Notes: generated by a model from the sequence alone, not told the origin. A DNA stretch of 64,000 nucleotides from Nannocystis bainbridge (GCF_028368995.1 NZ_JAQNDL010000002.1:1237724-1301723), one strand, 5' to 3'. Positions 1-10,603 are shown, numbered from the stretch's first letter. A program made the numbers and translations.

Positions 1-2
1 TG

Positions 3-164
3 TCGCAGAGCCGCGAACAGGCGCTCGACCGCATGCGCGCGGAGGCGCTGGCCCTCGGGGCCAACGCGATCATCGCCATGCGCCTGACGACCTCGACGGT
101 GATGGCCGGGGCGGCCGAGATCCTGGCGTACGGGACCGGGGTGATCCTGGCGCCGGTGGAGTGA
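3..164 (+). CDS. UPF0145 (YbjQ-like) protein, C-terminal part
   Basis: The reading frame is open from the left edge and ends at TGA 162-164. The last 53 residues show the hallmark of the YbjQ/UPF0145 family: an Arg/Ala helix, then LGANAIIAMR, a TSTVM stretch and an EILAYGTGV strand near the C-terminus. Members are small (about 100 residues) oligomeric proteins of uncertain function, sometimes described as heavy-metal binding. The start lies outside the window. The next gene on this strand begins about 540 nt downstream behind a long repeat array, so the two are probably not co-transcribed. Confidence 0.75.
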   Translation, partial: SQSREQALDRMRAEALALGANAIIAMRLTTSTVMAGAAEILAYGTGVILAPVE

Positions 165-192
165 GCTGGCCTTGTAGACAGGGTCCGAGGGA

Positions 193-472
193 CATGTCCA
201 TGCGGACATGTTGCTTCGGACATGGACTATGGGCCATGTCGTGAAGGACATGGCTCATACGACATGAGCCAAAGTCCATGGCGTGAAGAGAATGGTCTAA
301 TAGACATGGGCTTAGAGACATGGCTGTAGAACCATTTTCCATACGACATGCGCTGAGATCCATTGCGTAAAGAACATGGCAAAAACGACATGCGCGATAG
401 GACATGTTTGAATAAACATAGCTGATAAGACATGTTTATAGGAACATGTCGAATGGGTCATGTGAATCTGCA
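193..472. repeat. 20-unit array of the 14-bp CATG repeat
   Basis: CATG, or a one-base variant of it, starts at 193, 207, 221, 235, 249, 263, 277, 291, 305, 319, 333, 347, 361, 375, 389, 403, 417, 431, 445 and 459, exactly 14 bp apart with no slip. The unit consensus is CATGTCC-N4-GGA, so adjacent units form the palindrome GGACATGTCC and can fold as 7-bp stems with 4-nt loops. Units are degenerate in the middle while the CATG anchor is kept. The tract is visibly richer in A and T than the surrounding DNA. Short open frames across it have no family resemblance and are not called as genes. Confidence 0.93.
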
Positions 473-706
473 GGCGCGCTGAGCTATGCCGCAGTGGCAC
501 CAGCCGGTCAGAAAGGGACGCGCGAGCGAGAGCCGCGGAGCGGCGAGCTAGCGGCCCTCGCCTCGGGCCCGGGGGTGCGCGGCGGCCCGGGATGCGCGTC
601 GGCCGGCCCCGGGCGGCGAGCGGCTCCGGTCGGGCTGGCAGTCTCGCTGGCTCGGTCTCGCAATCACGGCGCGGCTCGGCGCGGGGAGTTGTGGCATCCT
701 GCGCGC
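473..706. other. Upstream region of threonine synthase, no gene seen
   Basis: This GC-rich stretch lies between the repeat array and the threonine synthase start. Frames through it are open but have no recognisable protein features. The only signal I can point to is the CATCCT hexamer just before the GTG start. Confidence 0.5.
695..700 (+). promoter_or_regulatory. Candidate -10 element for thrC (leaderless)
   Basis: CATCCT ends 6 nt before the GTG at 707. This resembles the better TAnnnT boxes found 6-7 nt before other starts in this window. The first base deviates and no clear -35 is seen. Confidence 0.35.
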
Positions 707-2065
707 GTGACCCACGCCGCCTGGTTCCAGTGCTTTCGCGGTTGTCCCGGCCGCTTCGGCCTCACCGAGGTGATCTATCGCTGTCCGCAGTGCGCGGGCC
801 TGCTCGAGGTCCAGCACGACCACGCGGCGCTGCGCTCGCGCTCGCCGGCGGCCTGGATGCGGCTGTTCGACGAGCGCTACGGGCGGACGCAGTGGCCGTA
901 CGGCAGCGGGGTGTGGTCGAAGCTCGAGTGGGTGCTGCCGCAGATCGAGCCGAGCAACGTGGTGTCGCTGTTCGAGGGCAACTCGAACCTCTTGTGGGCC
1001 GAGCGGTTCGGCAAGTCGATCGGGCTCGACGACCTGTGGGTGAAGCAGTGCGGGATCAGCCACACGGGCTCGTTTAAAGACCTGGGCATGACGGTGCTGG
1101 TTTCGGCGGTGAAGCAGGCGATCGCCGAGGGTCGACCGATCCGCGCGGTGGCGTGCGCCTCGACGGGCGACACTTCGGCGGCGCTGGCGGCCTACGGCGC
1201 GGCCGCGGGGATCCCGGTGGTGGTGCTGCTGCCGGCGGGCAAGATCAGCGCGGCGCAGCTGATCCAGCCGGTCGCCAACGGGGCGATCGTGTGCAGCCTC
1301 GACACCGACTTCGACGGCTGCATGCGCGTGGTCCAGCGGCTCACCGAGGACCCGAGCATCTACCTCGCCAACTCGATGAACTCGCTGCGCGTCGAGGGCC
1401 AGAAGACGGTGGCGCTCGAGATCGTGCAACAGTTCGACTGGCAGGTACCGGACTGGGTGCTGATCCCGGGCGGCAACCTCGGCAACGTGTCGGCGCTGGC
1501 CAAGGGGTTCGAGATGATGCTCGACCTCGGGGTGGTCGCCCGCCTGCCGCGGATCGTGTGCTGCCAGGCGCAGCACGCCGATCCGCTGTACCTGGCGTTC
1601 GCGCGCGCGCAGGTGGAGGGCCGGCCGATGACGGAGGCCGACTACGCGCCGCAGCAGGCCCGCTCGACGCTGGCCTCGGCGATCCAGATCGGCGCGCCGG
1701 TGTCGCTGCCGAAGGCCGTGCGCGCGCTGCAGCGCTGCGACGGCCTGGTCGAGGAGGCGAGCGAGGCGGAGCTCGCTGACGCGGCGGCGCTCGCCGATCG
1801 TTCGGGGATGTTCAACTGCCCGCACACCGGGGTGGCGCTGGCGTGCCTGCAGAAGCTGGCCAAGCGCGGAGTGATCGGTCGACGCGAGCGCGTGATCGTG
1901 ATCTCGACGGCGCACGGGCTCAAGTTCACCGAGTTCAAGGCCCGCTACCACGAGGGCAAGCTGGGGTTCGCCAGCACGTACGCGAATCAGCCGGTGGCGA
2001 TGGGCAGCGAGCCCGACGAGGTGGTGGCCGACCTGCACCGGGTGCTCGACGCGCGGACGCGCTAG
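707..2065 (+). CDS. thrC: Threonine synthase
   Basis: PLP-dependent enzyme converting O-phosphohomoserine to threonine in the cytoplasm, 452 residues. An N-terminal zinc-ribbon-like segment (Cys 9, 13, 26, 29) precedes the fold-type II core. The Schiff-base lysine is Lys124 in SFKDLGM, and the PLP phosphate loop is the later GGNLGNVSALAKG stretch. The reading frame extends upstream to 446, but the family similarity begins at the GTG at 707, where MTHAAWFQCF starts; the upstream part is low-complexity and unlike the family. The gene stands alone, with a repeat array before it and a convergent neighbour after it. Confidence 0.93.
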   Translation: MTHAAWFQCFRGCPGRFGLTEVIYRCPQCAGLLEVQHDHAALRSRSPAAWMRLFDERYGRTQWPYGSGVWSKLEWVLPQIEPSNVVSLFEGNSNLLWAERFGKSIGLDDLWVKQCGISHTGSFKDLGMTVLVSAVKQAIAEGRPIRAVACASTGDTSAALAAYGAAAGIPVVVLLPAGKISAAQLIQPVANGAIVCSLDTDFDGCMRVVQRLTEDPSIYLANSMNSLRVEGQKTVALEIVQQFDWQVPDWVLIPGGNLGNVSALAKGFEMMLDLGVVARLPRIVCCQAQHADPLYLAFARAQVEGRPMTEADYAPQQARSTLASAIQIGAPVSLPKAVRALQRCDGLVEEASEAELADAAALADRSGMFNCPHTGVALACLQKLAKRGVIGRRERVIVISTAHGLKFTEFKARYHEGKLGFASTYANQPVAMGSEPDEVVADLHRVLDARTR

Positions 2066-2317
2066 CACAGTCGCCTGGAAGTTCTCCGAGGGTTGGCGGG
2101 GGTGACCGCTGGTGCTCCGAGCCATACGGCGCCGGAGGCGACCCCTGGAGAACGTCGGGTTCGCTGTATCAGGCGGTCGGGTGACCCGCGAAATTCACGG
2201 CCGGCCCGGCGCGGGCAATGGTCGGGCAGCCCGGGGGTGCACGTCAACCCGGGCAGCGTCGACGGAAAGCGTCCTGGGGGACATCTGATTTCGAATCACG
2301 CGCGACGCTGTGCTGGA

Positions 2318-2405
2318 GGCATGTCGCGAAGACTCATGATGTCCTTCGGGACATGTCGTTAAAAAGTTTCTTCGGACATGTCCTCAAGGACATTTATGTT
2401 CATGT
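2318..2405. repeat. 14-bp CATG repeat cluster between convergent genes
   Basis: Anchors occur at 2320, 2335, 2338, 2352, 2377, 2391 and 2401. Several are 14 bp apart; the others have slipped. The segment GATGTCCTTCGGGACATG forms a full hairpin. The array lies between the convergent thrC and the unknown third gene of the radical SAM cluster, and its last anchor overlaps that gene's stop codon (2400-2402). The preceding DNA, 2066-2317, shows no gene. Confidence 0.8.
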
Positions 2406-3281
2406 CGCGCGGGGCGGGCGAGTGATGACGAAGCGCGGGCAGGTGTCGGCGTCGTCCCTCAGCCAGCGCTGCGGGCCAGCGGCGGACTCGCGCAGGCGGT
2501 CGTCGGCGGCGCGCCACAGCTGATCGAGGTTGGCGGGCAACTGGCACGTCGCGGCGAACTGCGCCGGATCGGCGAGGTCGCGCCAGATCTGCTGGCAGTA
2601 GGCCAGCAGGTCGTTCTCGTAGAAGCGGAGCAGCGGGGCCGAGACGAGCGGCCCGCGGTGCCAGCGACGCAGGCCGTCGCCGAGGGCGCGGCCAAGCTCG
2701 AGCAGGAGCGGGCGCGGGACCCGGTGCGTGAGCAGCAGGTGCTTGCTCAGGTCGTGCTGGACGCCGAAGAAGTGGTAGTCGCGGCCGGCCCGCACGCGCC
2801 GCGGCTCGGGCAGGCGCAGGCGAGCGGCCGCGGCCAGGGCGGTGTAGTAGGTGCCGGCGCCGAGAGCGATCGGGACCTCGCCCCGCAGGTTGCCTTCGAG
2901 CCATGTCCGTTTGTTCATGGCCGAAGAGACAGCCTGATAGTAGCGCGGGCGCGGGCCGAGGTCGGGCACCCGCGCGATCAGGCTGGCCGGGGCCGGGGCG
3001 CCGTCGACGAAGCCGCGCGCGTCCCAGGTGAAGCCGAGCCGCTGCAGCCAGGCGCGCACGGCCGGGTGACCGCCGAGGACGTCGACGCGCCCGACCACGG
3101 CGGCGTGGGCCCGGGTGTCGTGGGCGGGGAAGCGGAGCAGCAGGCCGTGGTCGTCACGCGCGAGCGCGGGCGCGACGCCGAAGCGGCGGCGGTAGGCGGC
3201 GATGAACGGGCGCAGCAAAGCGGCCTCGGCGTCGGGACCGGCCGGCTGGGGCAGCGGCGCGGTGGCGGCGTCGAGGAGCAT
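2400..3281 (-). CDS. Unknown protein, third gene of the radical SAM/HxS cluster
   Basis: A 293-residue protein that I cannot assign to a family. Its ATG at 3281 lies 26 nt after the radical SAM stop, in the same orientation, so co-transcription is likely. It is rich in Arg, Leu and Trp, with a central RPRYYQAVSSAMNKRTW segment and a C-terminal half containing DYHFFGVQHDLSKHLLL and RFYENDLLAYCQQIW. It has no signal peptide, membrane helix or CxxC motif. From context it could be a partner protein, a second tailoring enzyme or an export/immunity factor of the peptide system. The stop codon sits inside a 14-bp repeat, so the C-terminus may have been reshaped by repeat insertion. Confidence 0.6.
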   Translation of the reverse strand: MLLDAATAPLPQPAGPDAEAALLRPFIAAYRRRFGVAPALARDDHGLLLRFPAHDTRAHAAVVGRVDVLGGHPAVRAWLQRLGFTWDARGFVDGAPAPASLIARVPDLGPRPRYYQAVSSAMNKRTWLEGNLRGEVPIALGAGTYYTALAAAARLRLPEPRRVRAGRDYHFFGVQHDLSKHLLLTHRVPRPLLLELGRALGDGLRRWHRGPLVSAPLLRFYENDLLAYCQQIWRDLADPAQFAATCQLPANLDQLWRAADDRLRESAAGPQRWLRDDADTCPRFVITRPPRAT

Positions 3282-3307
3282 GCGCGGCGCTGGGCGGCGG
3301 GCGAGCG

Positions 3308-4360
3308 TCAGGGCACCGGGACGAATTCGTCCCAGCCGTAGCGGCGCAGGTAGTTGCCCCACACGCCCTCGCACACGGGCTCGTAGCGGCAAGCGGCGCA
3401 CTCGGGCCGCTTGTGACGGGCGCTGTCGTCGAGGTCGGCGCGGCGCACGGCGACGAGCCCGCCGTCGGGCCCGGAGCGCCGCTCGGCCAGGCGATCGGCA
3501 GGGATGAGGTCGGTGTGCACGGCCACCGGCGGCTCGAAGTGGACGTAGTCCTCGACGTAGCCGCGGTTGTGATCGGGCAGCCGCGTGGTGGTGCACAGCG
3601 GGATGTCGACGAAGAACGCCTGGACCTGGCGCTCGCGCGCGGAGGCCTGCTGCAGGAACCCTTCGGCGGCCGCGGCGATCTCGGTGTAGGTCGGGAACAG
3701 CTGGTCGAAGAAGGTGTTGGCGCGGCCGTTCGCCTGCATGACGTTGAACACGACCTGGTCGACCCCGCGCTCGCGCAGGAACACGTAGATCTCGTGGAGG
3801 TGCGGCAGGTTGCGCTTGGTGACGACGGTGCTGGTGTGCAGCGCGACGCCGAGCCGCTTGTAGCGGGCGATCGTGGCGATCCCGCCGACCGTCTGCTCGA
3901 AGCTGCCCGGGGTGCGGGTGAGGGCGTCGTGCAGCTTGGCGGTGTGGCCGTGGATGCTGACGTAGACCTTGTTGAGCCCGGCGGACAGCAAGAGGCGCGC
4001 GTAGCGGTCATAGCTGAGCGCGCGACCATTGGTCATCATGCTGATCTGGCGCGCACCTGCCTCTTTGGCCATCTTCACCCAGACGGGCAGCCGCTGGTTG
4101 GTGGTCGGCTCGCCGGAGGTGAAGCACACCTCCTCGAAGGCGTCGTGCTGACCGAGGATCCAGCGCACGGTCTCGTCGGTGGTGGCGGAGTTGACGACGT
4201 AGCGGCCGTCGCGGTCCTCCTCCATGCAAAAGATGCAATTGTTGTTGCACACCGCGCCGGTCAGGATATGCACCCGCGGGGCCTTGCCGGCGATCCGCGC
4301 CTCGATCGCACCGCCAGCGGACGGGCGTTCACCAGGAGCCGTGGGAGCCGTGCGATCCAT
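3308..4360 (-). CDS. Radical SAM/SPASM-like peptide-modifying enzyme
   Basis: A 350-residue radical SAM protein. The cluster-binding motif is CNNNCIFC (Cys 38, 42, 45). It is followed by a TSGEPTTN glycine-rich segment and the usual TIM-barrel strands (MMTNGRALS, VYVSIHGH, VVFNVMQANGRA). The C-terminus has a CxxCx5C auxiliary-cluster motif (about residues 321-330) and ends GWDEFVPV, like SPASM/twitch enzymes that bind a second Fe-S cluster. The chosen ATG (4360) lies inside the upstream precursor gene, overlapping it by 32 nt. A second in-frame ATG at 4378 is possible. The adjacent His-Xaa-Ser peptide is the obvious substrate candidate. The closest known concept is the His-Xaa-Ser (Hxs) systems, but the gene arrangement here differs. 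Confidence 0.85.
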   Translation of the reverse strand: MDRTAPTAPGERPSAGGAIEARIAGKAPRVHILTGAVCNNNCIFCMEEDRDGRYVVNSATTDETVRWILGQHDAFEEVCFTSGEPTTNQRLPVWVKMAKEAGARQISMMTNGRALSYDRYARLLLSAGLNKVYVSIHGHTAKLHDALTRTPGSFEQTVGGIATIARYKRLGVALHTSTVVTKRNLPHLHEIYVFLRERGVDQVVFNVMQANGRANTFFDQLFPTYTEIAAAAEGFLQQASARERQVQAFFVDIPLCTTTRLPDHNRGYVEDYVHFEPPVAVHTDLIPADRLAERRSGPDGGLVAVRRADLDDSARHKRPECAACRYEPVCEGVWGNYLRRYGWDEFVPVP

Positions 4361-4592
4361 GCGAGCCGTGCGATCCATGCGAGCCGTGCGAACCGTGCGA
4401 GCCGTGCGAACCGTGCGACGCGTGACCGGGGTCGCCGGGGGCGAAGGTGGCCGCGGCGACGAGGTCGCCGCTCGGCACGCCCGTCTCGGCGTACTCCAGC
4501 GCCTTGTCCGAGATCTCACGGTGTTCGGGTCCAAGCACGGCGCTGGCCTTCTTGCGAAAGGAGACGAGCTCGTCAGGATCAGAGGCGGCCAT
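4329..4592 (-). CDS. Putative RiPP precursor with His-Xaa-Ser repeats
   Basis: An 87-residue peptide. Residues 1-50 form a helical, charged leader-like part (DELVSFRKKASAVLG). Residues 57-86 are ten consecutive HxS tripeptides (one HAS, nine HGS), and the peptide ends in a single Trp87. The underlying 9-bp units are not identical: codons alternate between CAC GGC/GGT TCG and CAT GGA TCG, so the peptide appears more conserved than the DNA. The ATG at 4592 is preceded 6 nt upstream by TATGGT, matching the leaderless promoter pattern of the window. Its end overlaps the radical SAM start. The expected role is substrate of that enzyme. An alternative is a metal-binding His-rich protein. Confidence 0.75.
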   Translation of the reverse strand: MAASDPDELVSFRKKASAVLGPEHREISDKALEYAETGVPSGDLVAAATFAPGDPGHASHGSHGSHGSHGSHGSHGSHGSHGSHGSW

Positions 4593-4598
4593 GGCTGC

Positions 4599-4604
4599 AC
4601 CATA
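4599..4604 (-). promoter_or_regulatory. Candidate -10 element of the HxS/radical SAM operon
   Basis: On the minus strand TATGGT ends 6 nt before the precursor ATG at 4592. This matches TAnnnT boxes with 6-7 nt spacing at other genes here and implies a leaderless transcript. Confidence 0.5.
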
Positions 4605-4712
4605 GCCGAACCTCCGCGCGGCTCGCAGCACGAACCAGTGAGAACGCGCGGGGCCGGTGCGAAGCGGCGGTAGCACCGACCGAACGGCTCCAGAAGCGGC
4701 TTTGCCGACAAC

Positions 4713-4741
4713 TTGACACCGCACGGGCCCCGCCCGTAGCG
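4713..4741 (+). promoter_or_regulatory. Candidate promoter of the Cys-rich lipoprotein gene
   Basis: TTGACA at 4713-4718 is a perfect -35 hexamer. GTAGCG follows after 17 bp at 4736-4741 as a weak -10. The ATG is at 4761. Confidence 0.4.
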
Positions 4742-4760
4742 TCCCAGAAAGGCTCTACGC

Positions 4761-5681
4761 ATGCAGATTCGGGTACTTTCTCTCGCGCTCCTGGTCGCCG
4801 CGGGCTCGACGTCCGGCTGCAGCGACGACTTCGAGCTGCCCAACAGCTCCGGCGTACCGACGGCGCCCGACGGCGCGACGACCACGACGACGGGCGAGAC
4901 GCCGACGACCTCGACGCAGGGGACGACCGCCGTGGACACGACCACCACGGGCGATCCGACCGGCGAGCCGACCAGCTCGACCACCGACCCGACGGCGGGC
5001 GGCATGTGCAACATCTACGACCAGGACTGCTCCGGCGACGAGAAGTGCACCGCGTACGCGAGCCCCAACACGTTCATCCCCGAGGGCATCAAGTGCGTGC
5101 CGGTGCCCGACAACCCGAAGGCCGCCAATGAGCCGTGCAACGTCGGTCCCGAGGGCCTCGGCGACGACAACTGCGAGCTCGGCACGGTCTGCCTCGACCT
5201 CGACTTCAACGGCTCGGGCTTCTGCCTGCCGTACTGCACCGGCGACTCGCAGAACCCGGTCTGCGAGGGCAGCGACACCACCTGCGTTAAGCTGTTCTTC
5301 GGCTACGACTTCGGCAACTGCTTCAAGCAGTGCGACCCGCTGCTGCAGGACTGCGCCGAGGGCGAGGGCTGCTACATGGACGCGATCAAGGTCGGCAACA
5401 CGGGCTTCGTGTGCCTGCCGGTCGTGCAGGGCGGGGCCGAAGCGACCTTCCAGGACACGTGCATCGGCTGGTCGTCGTGCGCGCCCGGGTTCGCCTGTGT
5501 GTTCGACGCGCTGGTGCCCGAGTGCTCGTTCTCATACTGCTGCTCGCCGTGGTGCGACGTGTCCGAGGGCGACGACGCATGTCAGGCGCTCGACGAGAAG
5601 ATGTCGTGCATCGCCTGGTACAGCGAGGGACAGGCGCCGCCGGGGTTCGAGAACGTCGGGGTCTGCGGGATCCCCGAGTAG
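4761..5681 (+). CDS. Cys-rich lipoprotein with Thr-rich linker
   Basis: A 306-residue predicted lipoprotein. The signal peptide ends in a lipobox STSGC (lipidated Cys20). Residues 30-80 are an extended Thr/Glu/Asp/Pro linker. The remainder is a compact domain with more than 20 cysteines in EGF-like spacing (for example CNIYDQDC, CELGTVCLDLD, CSFSYCCSPWC), consistent with many disulfides outside the cytoplasm. This architecture is common in Nannocystaceae-type myxobacteria, where function is unassigned. It is transcribed divergently from the HxS peptide cluster, with 168 nt between the starts. Confidence 0.8.
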   Translation: MQIRVLSLALLVAAGSTSGCSDDFELPNSSGVPTAPDGATTTTTGETPTTSTQGTTAVDTTTTGDPTGEPTSSTTDPTAGGMCNIYDQDCSGDEKCTAYASPNTFIPEGIKCVPVPDNPKAANEPCNVGPEGLGDDNCELGTVCLDLDFNGSGFCLPYCTGDSQNPVCEGSDTTCVKLFFGYDFGNCFKQCDPLLQDCAEGEGCYMDAIKVGNTGFVCLPVVQGGAEATFQDTCIGWSSCAPGFACVFDALVPECSFSYCCSPWCDVSEGDDACQALDEKMSCIAWYSEGQAPPGFENVGVCGIPE

Positions 5682-5683
5682 GG

Positions 5684-5710
5684 GGTCCCCGGCGTTTTTG
5701 GCCGGGGCCC
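5684..5710 (+). terminator. GC-rich hairpin after the Cys-rich lipoprotein gene
   Basis: An inverted repeat of about 10 bp (GGTCCCCGGC / GCCGGGGCC) begins just after the stop codon. The T-run lies in its loop rather than downstream, so it is not a textbook intrinsic terminator. Confidence 0.4.
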
Positions 5711-5902
5711 GCGCAGTTTACGCTGTCAAATCAGCGTTTGGCCCTGGAAAAGGCGAGAACGCGGCGGAATTCGGGGTTTTCGCGCGATCGATGGCGAAGT
5801 GGCGTGAGTCGGTAAAGCTGCCGTAAACTCACCGCCCGGGCCGTCCCGGCGGTGTATCAAAAGCCGCCGGGGGCCACTGCGGCCCCCACGGAGGAGACTC
5901 AG

Positions 5903-6622
5903 ATGCCAATGTCTCGGACAACTCGCCTCACCCTGCCGATGCTGCTCGCGCTGTTCGCGACGCAGCTTGCCGCCTGCGCGCCGACCATGTTCGACGACGC
6001 GACGGCGCTGGCCGTCGTAGGGGACCCGCCGCCGCTTCCGGCGCCGCCGCCGCCGCCGCCACCACCTCCCGAGCCGGAGCCGGAGCCGCCGAAGCGCGTG
6101 GTGGTCGAGGACAACAAGATCTCGATCAACGAGAAGATCCAGTTCGACCTCGACAAGGCGACGATCCGCCCCGAGTCGGACGGCCTGATGGCCGAGATCA
6201 TCTCGGTCATCAAGGAGAACCCGCACATCAAGAAGATCGCCATCGAGGGCCACACCTCGAGCGAGGGCACCGACAAGCACAACCTCAAGCTGTCGGACGC
6301 GCGCGCCAAGGCGGTCATGGACTACTTCGTGAAGAAGGGCGCCCTGCCCAAGGAGATGTTCACGGCCAAGGGCTACGGCGAGACCCGCCTCATCGCCGAC
6401 GAGTCGTCGGAAGAGGGCAAGGAGAAGAACCGTCGCGTCGAGTTCAACATCATCGAGCAGGACGTGACGAAGAAGAAGGTCGAGATCGACCCGAAGACCG
6501 GCCAGAAGAAGATCGTCGAGGAGTCGACCTCGACCGTCGAGAACCCGTCGCCCGAGACGCCGGCCGAGGGTGGTGCCGCCGCGCCTGCTCCCGCCGCCGA
6601 CCCGGCCAAGGCCACCAAGTAA
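5903..6622 (+). CDS. OmpA-family peptidoglycan-binding lipoprotein
   Basis: A 239-residue predicted lipoprotein. A signal peptide ends at lipobox LAAC, followed by a Pro-rich spacer (a run of about nine prolines, then EPEPEPP). An OmpA-C domain follows: IQFDLDKATIRPES, GHTSSEGTDKHNLKLSDARA, and KNRRVEF at its end. This domain binds the diaminopimelate of peptidoglycan and ties the outer membrane to the wall. A charged Ala/Pro tail follows. GGAGGAG at 5890-5896 sits 6 nt before the ATG at 5903 and decides it over the second ATG at 5909. The next lipoprotein starts 16 nt after the stop, so the pair is probably one operon. Confidence 0.88.
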   Translation: MPMSRTTRLTLPMLLALFATQLAACAPTMFDDATALAVVGDPPPLPAPPPPPPPPPEPEPEPPKRVVVEDNKISINEKIQFDLDKATIRPESDGLMAEIISVIKENPHIKKIAIEGHTSSEGTDKHNLKLSDARAKAVMDYFVKKGALPKEMFTAKGYGETRLIADESSEEGKEKNRRVEFNIIEQDVTKKKVEIDPKTGQKKIVEESTSTVENPSPETPAEGGAAAPAPAADPAKATK

Positions 6623-6638
6623 AGAGGGAGCCACGAAC

Positions 6639-7025
6639 ATGCGCATTTCCACGATCCTCTGCTCCCTGCTGGTCGCCGCGGTCACGACCGCCTGCGCCGG
6701 CGTCAAGCGCGACGCGGAGACCTACCGCGCCGACACCCGCTCGGTGCTCGAGACCAAGAACAGCGCCGTGAAGGCCTGCTACGACCAGGCCCTGGTCGAC
6801 GACCAGAGCGTCAGCGGCGAGGTCCTGGTCCGCTTCAAGGTCGAGAAGAAGACCGGGCGGCTCTACGACGTCGCCGTCGACCCGGCCGGCACCCAGGCGC
6901 CCGAGGCGCTGCAGTCGTGCATCGTCCGCGCCGTCGACGGCCTGGTCCTCGACCCGGTCGACCGCCGCGAGGGCATCGCCTCGTACAAGTACACGTTCAA
7001 GGCCAACCCGCCGGTCCAGCTCTGA
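6639..7025 (+). CDS. Lipoprotein with AgmX/PglI (TonB-C-like) domain
   Basis: A 128-residue protein with signal peptide and lipobox TTAC. The mature part has a KACYDQAL helix, the strand GEVLVRFKVEKKTGRLYDVAVD and a SCIVRAVDGL helix. This is the pattern of the small TonB-C-like domain found in myxobacterial AgmX/PglI proteins of the gliding and envelope machinery. The start has an AGAGGGAG ribosome site 8-9 nt upstream. It follows the OmpA-type lipoprotein closely, so the two likely act together at the envelope. The exact role is unknown. Confidence 0.72.
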   Translation: MRISTILCSLLVAAVTTACAGVKRDAETYRADTRSVLETKNSAVKACYDQALVDDQSVSGEVLVRFKVEKKTGRLYDVAVDPAGTQAPEALQSCIVRAVDGLVLDPVDRREGIASYKYTFKANPPVQL

Positions 7026-7045
7026 GCGGACCGGCGTGGCGTTCG

Positions 7046-7073
7046 CGGCCGTCGGGGCGTGCCCCGGCGGCCG
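7046..7073 (+). terminator. GC hairpin after the AgmX-like gene
   Basis: A strong stem CGGCCGTCGGGG / CCCCGGCGGCCG with a 4-nt loop lies 20 nt after the stop codon. No T-run follows. Confidence 0.4.
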
Positions 7074-7095
7074 TGTTCGCGAGCGGCGGAGGCGA

Positions 7096-7146
7096 TATGT
7101 CCATCAAGCAATGTCCATGAGGACATGGCCTTTAGGACACGTCGAC
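7096..7146. repeat. 14-bp CATG repeat array (4 anchors)
   Basis: Anchors TATG, AATG, CATG and CACG lie at 7096, 7110, 7124 and 7138, exactly 14 bp apart. The array sits between the convergent AgmX-like gene and dnaE2. Confidence 0.85.
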
Positions 7147-7239
7147 CGAGCGCGCCGCGGCTGAGATGGGGCGCCGCAGACCGCCAGGAGCGGCGGACCT
7201 CGGATCGAGCCGCGGCCGGGATGGTTGGGTTTGGAATAA

Positions 7240-7342
7240 GATGTCCTTCAGGGCATGGTCTTGAGGACATGCATTTTAGGGCATGCGGTTTGAGACATGT
7301 CCGAAGAGAAATGTCTCTTTGGACATGACCTTGGGGGACACG

Positions 7343-7343
<1 letters not shown>
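7240..7343. repeat. 14-bp CATG repeat array (7-8 anchors)
   Basis: Anchors lie at 7240, 7254, 7268, 7282, 7296, 7310 and 7324, exactly 14 bp apart, then at 7339 (15 bp). The array abuts the dnaE2 stop codon (7343-7345). About 90 nt of ordinary GC-rich DNA without a gene separates it from the preceding array. Confidence 0.9.
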
Positions 7344-10591
<3,248 letters not shown>

Positions 10592-10603
10592 CGGCCGGCT
10601 CTC

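Noticed and set aside
193..472. CRISPR array
   Set aside because: The period is 14 bp with no long conserved repeat, no 30-40 bp spacers and no cas genes nearby.
227..500. Small Cys/His/Met-rich proteins encoded by the repeat array on the minus strand
   Set aside because: The repeated CHV/SRM-like peptides are what CATG units give in any open frame. There is no ribosome site or independent support.
3308..5014. A 568-codon version of the radical SAM protein starting at 5014
   Set aside because: The extra N-terminus would overlap the precursor gene and the divergent lipoprotein gene entirely and has low-complexity content. The ATG at 4360 gives a normal enzyme length.
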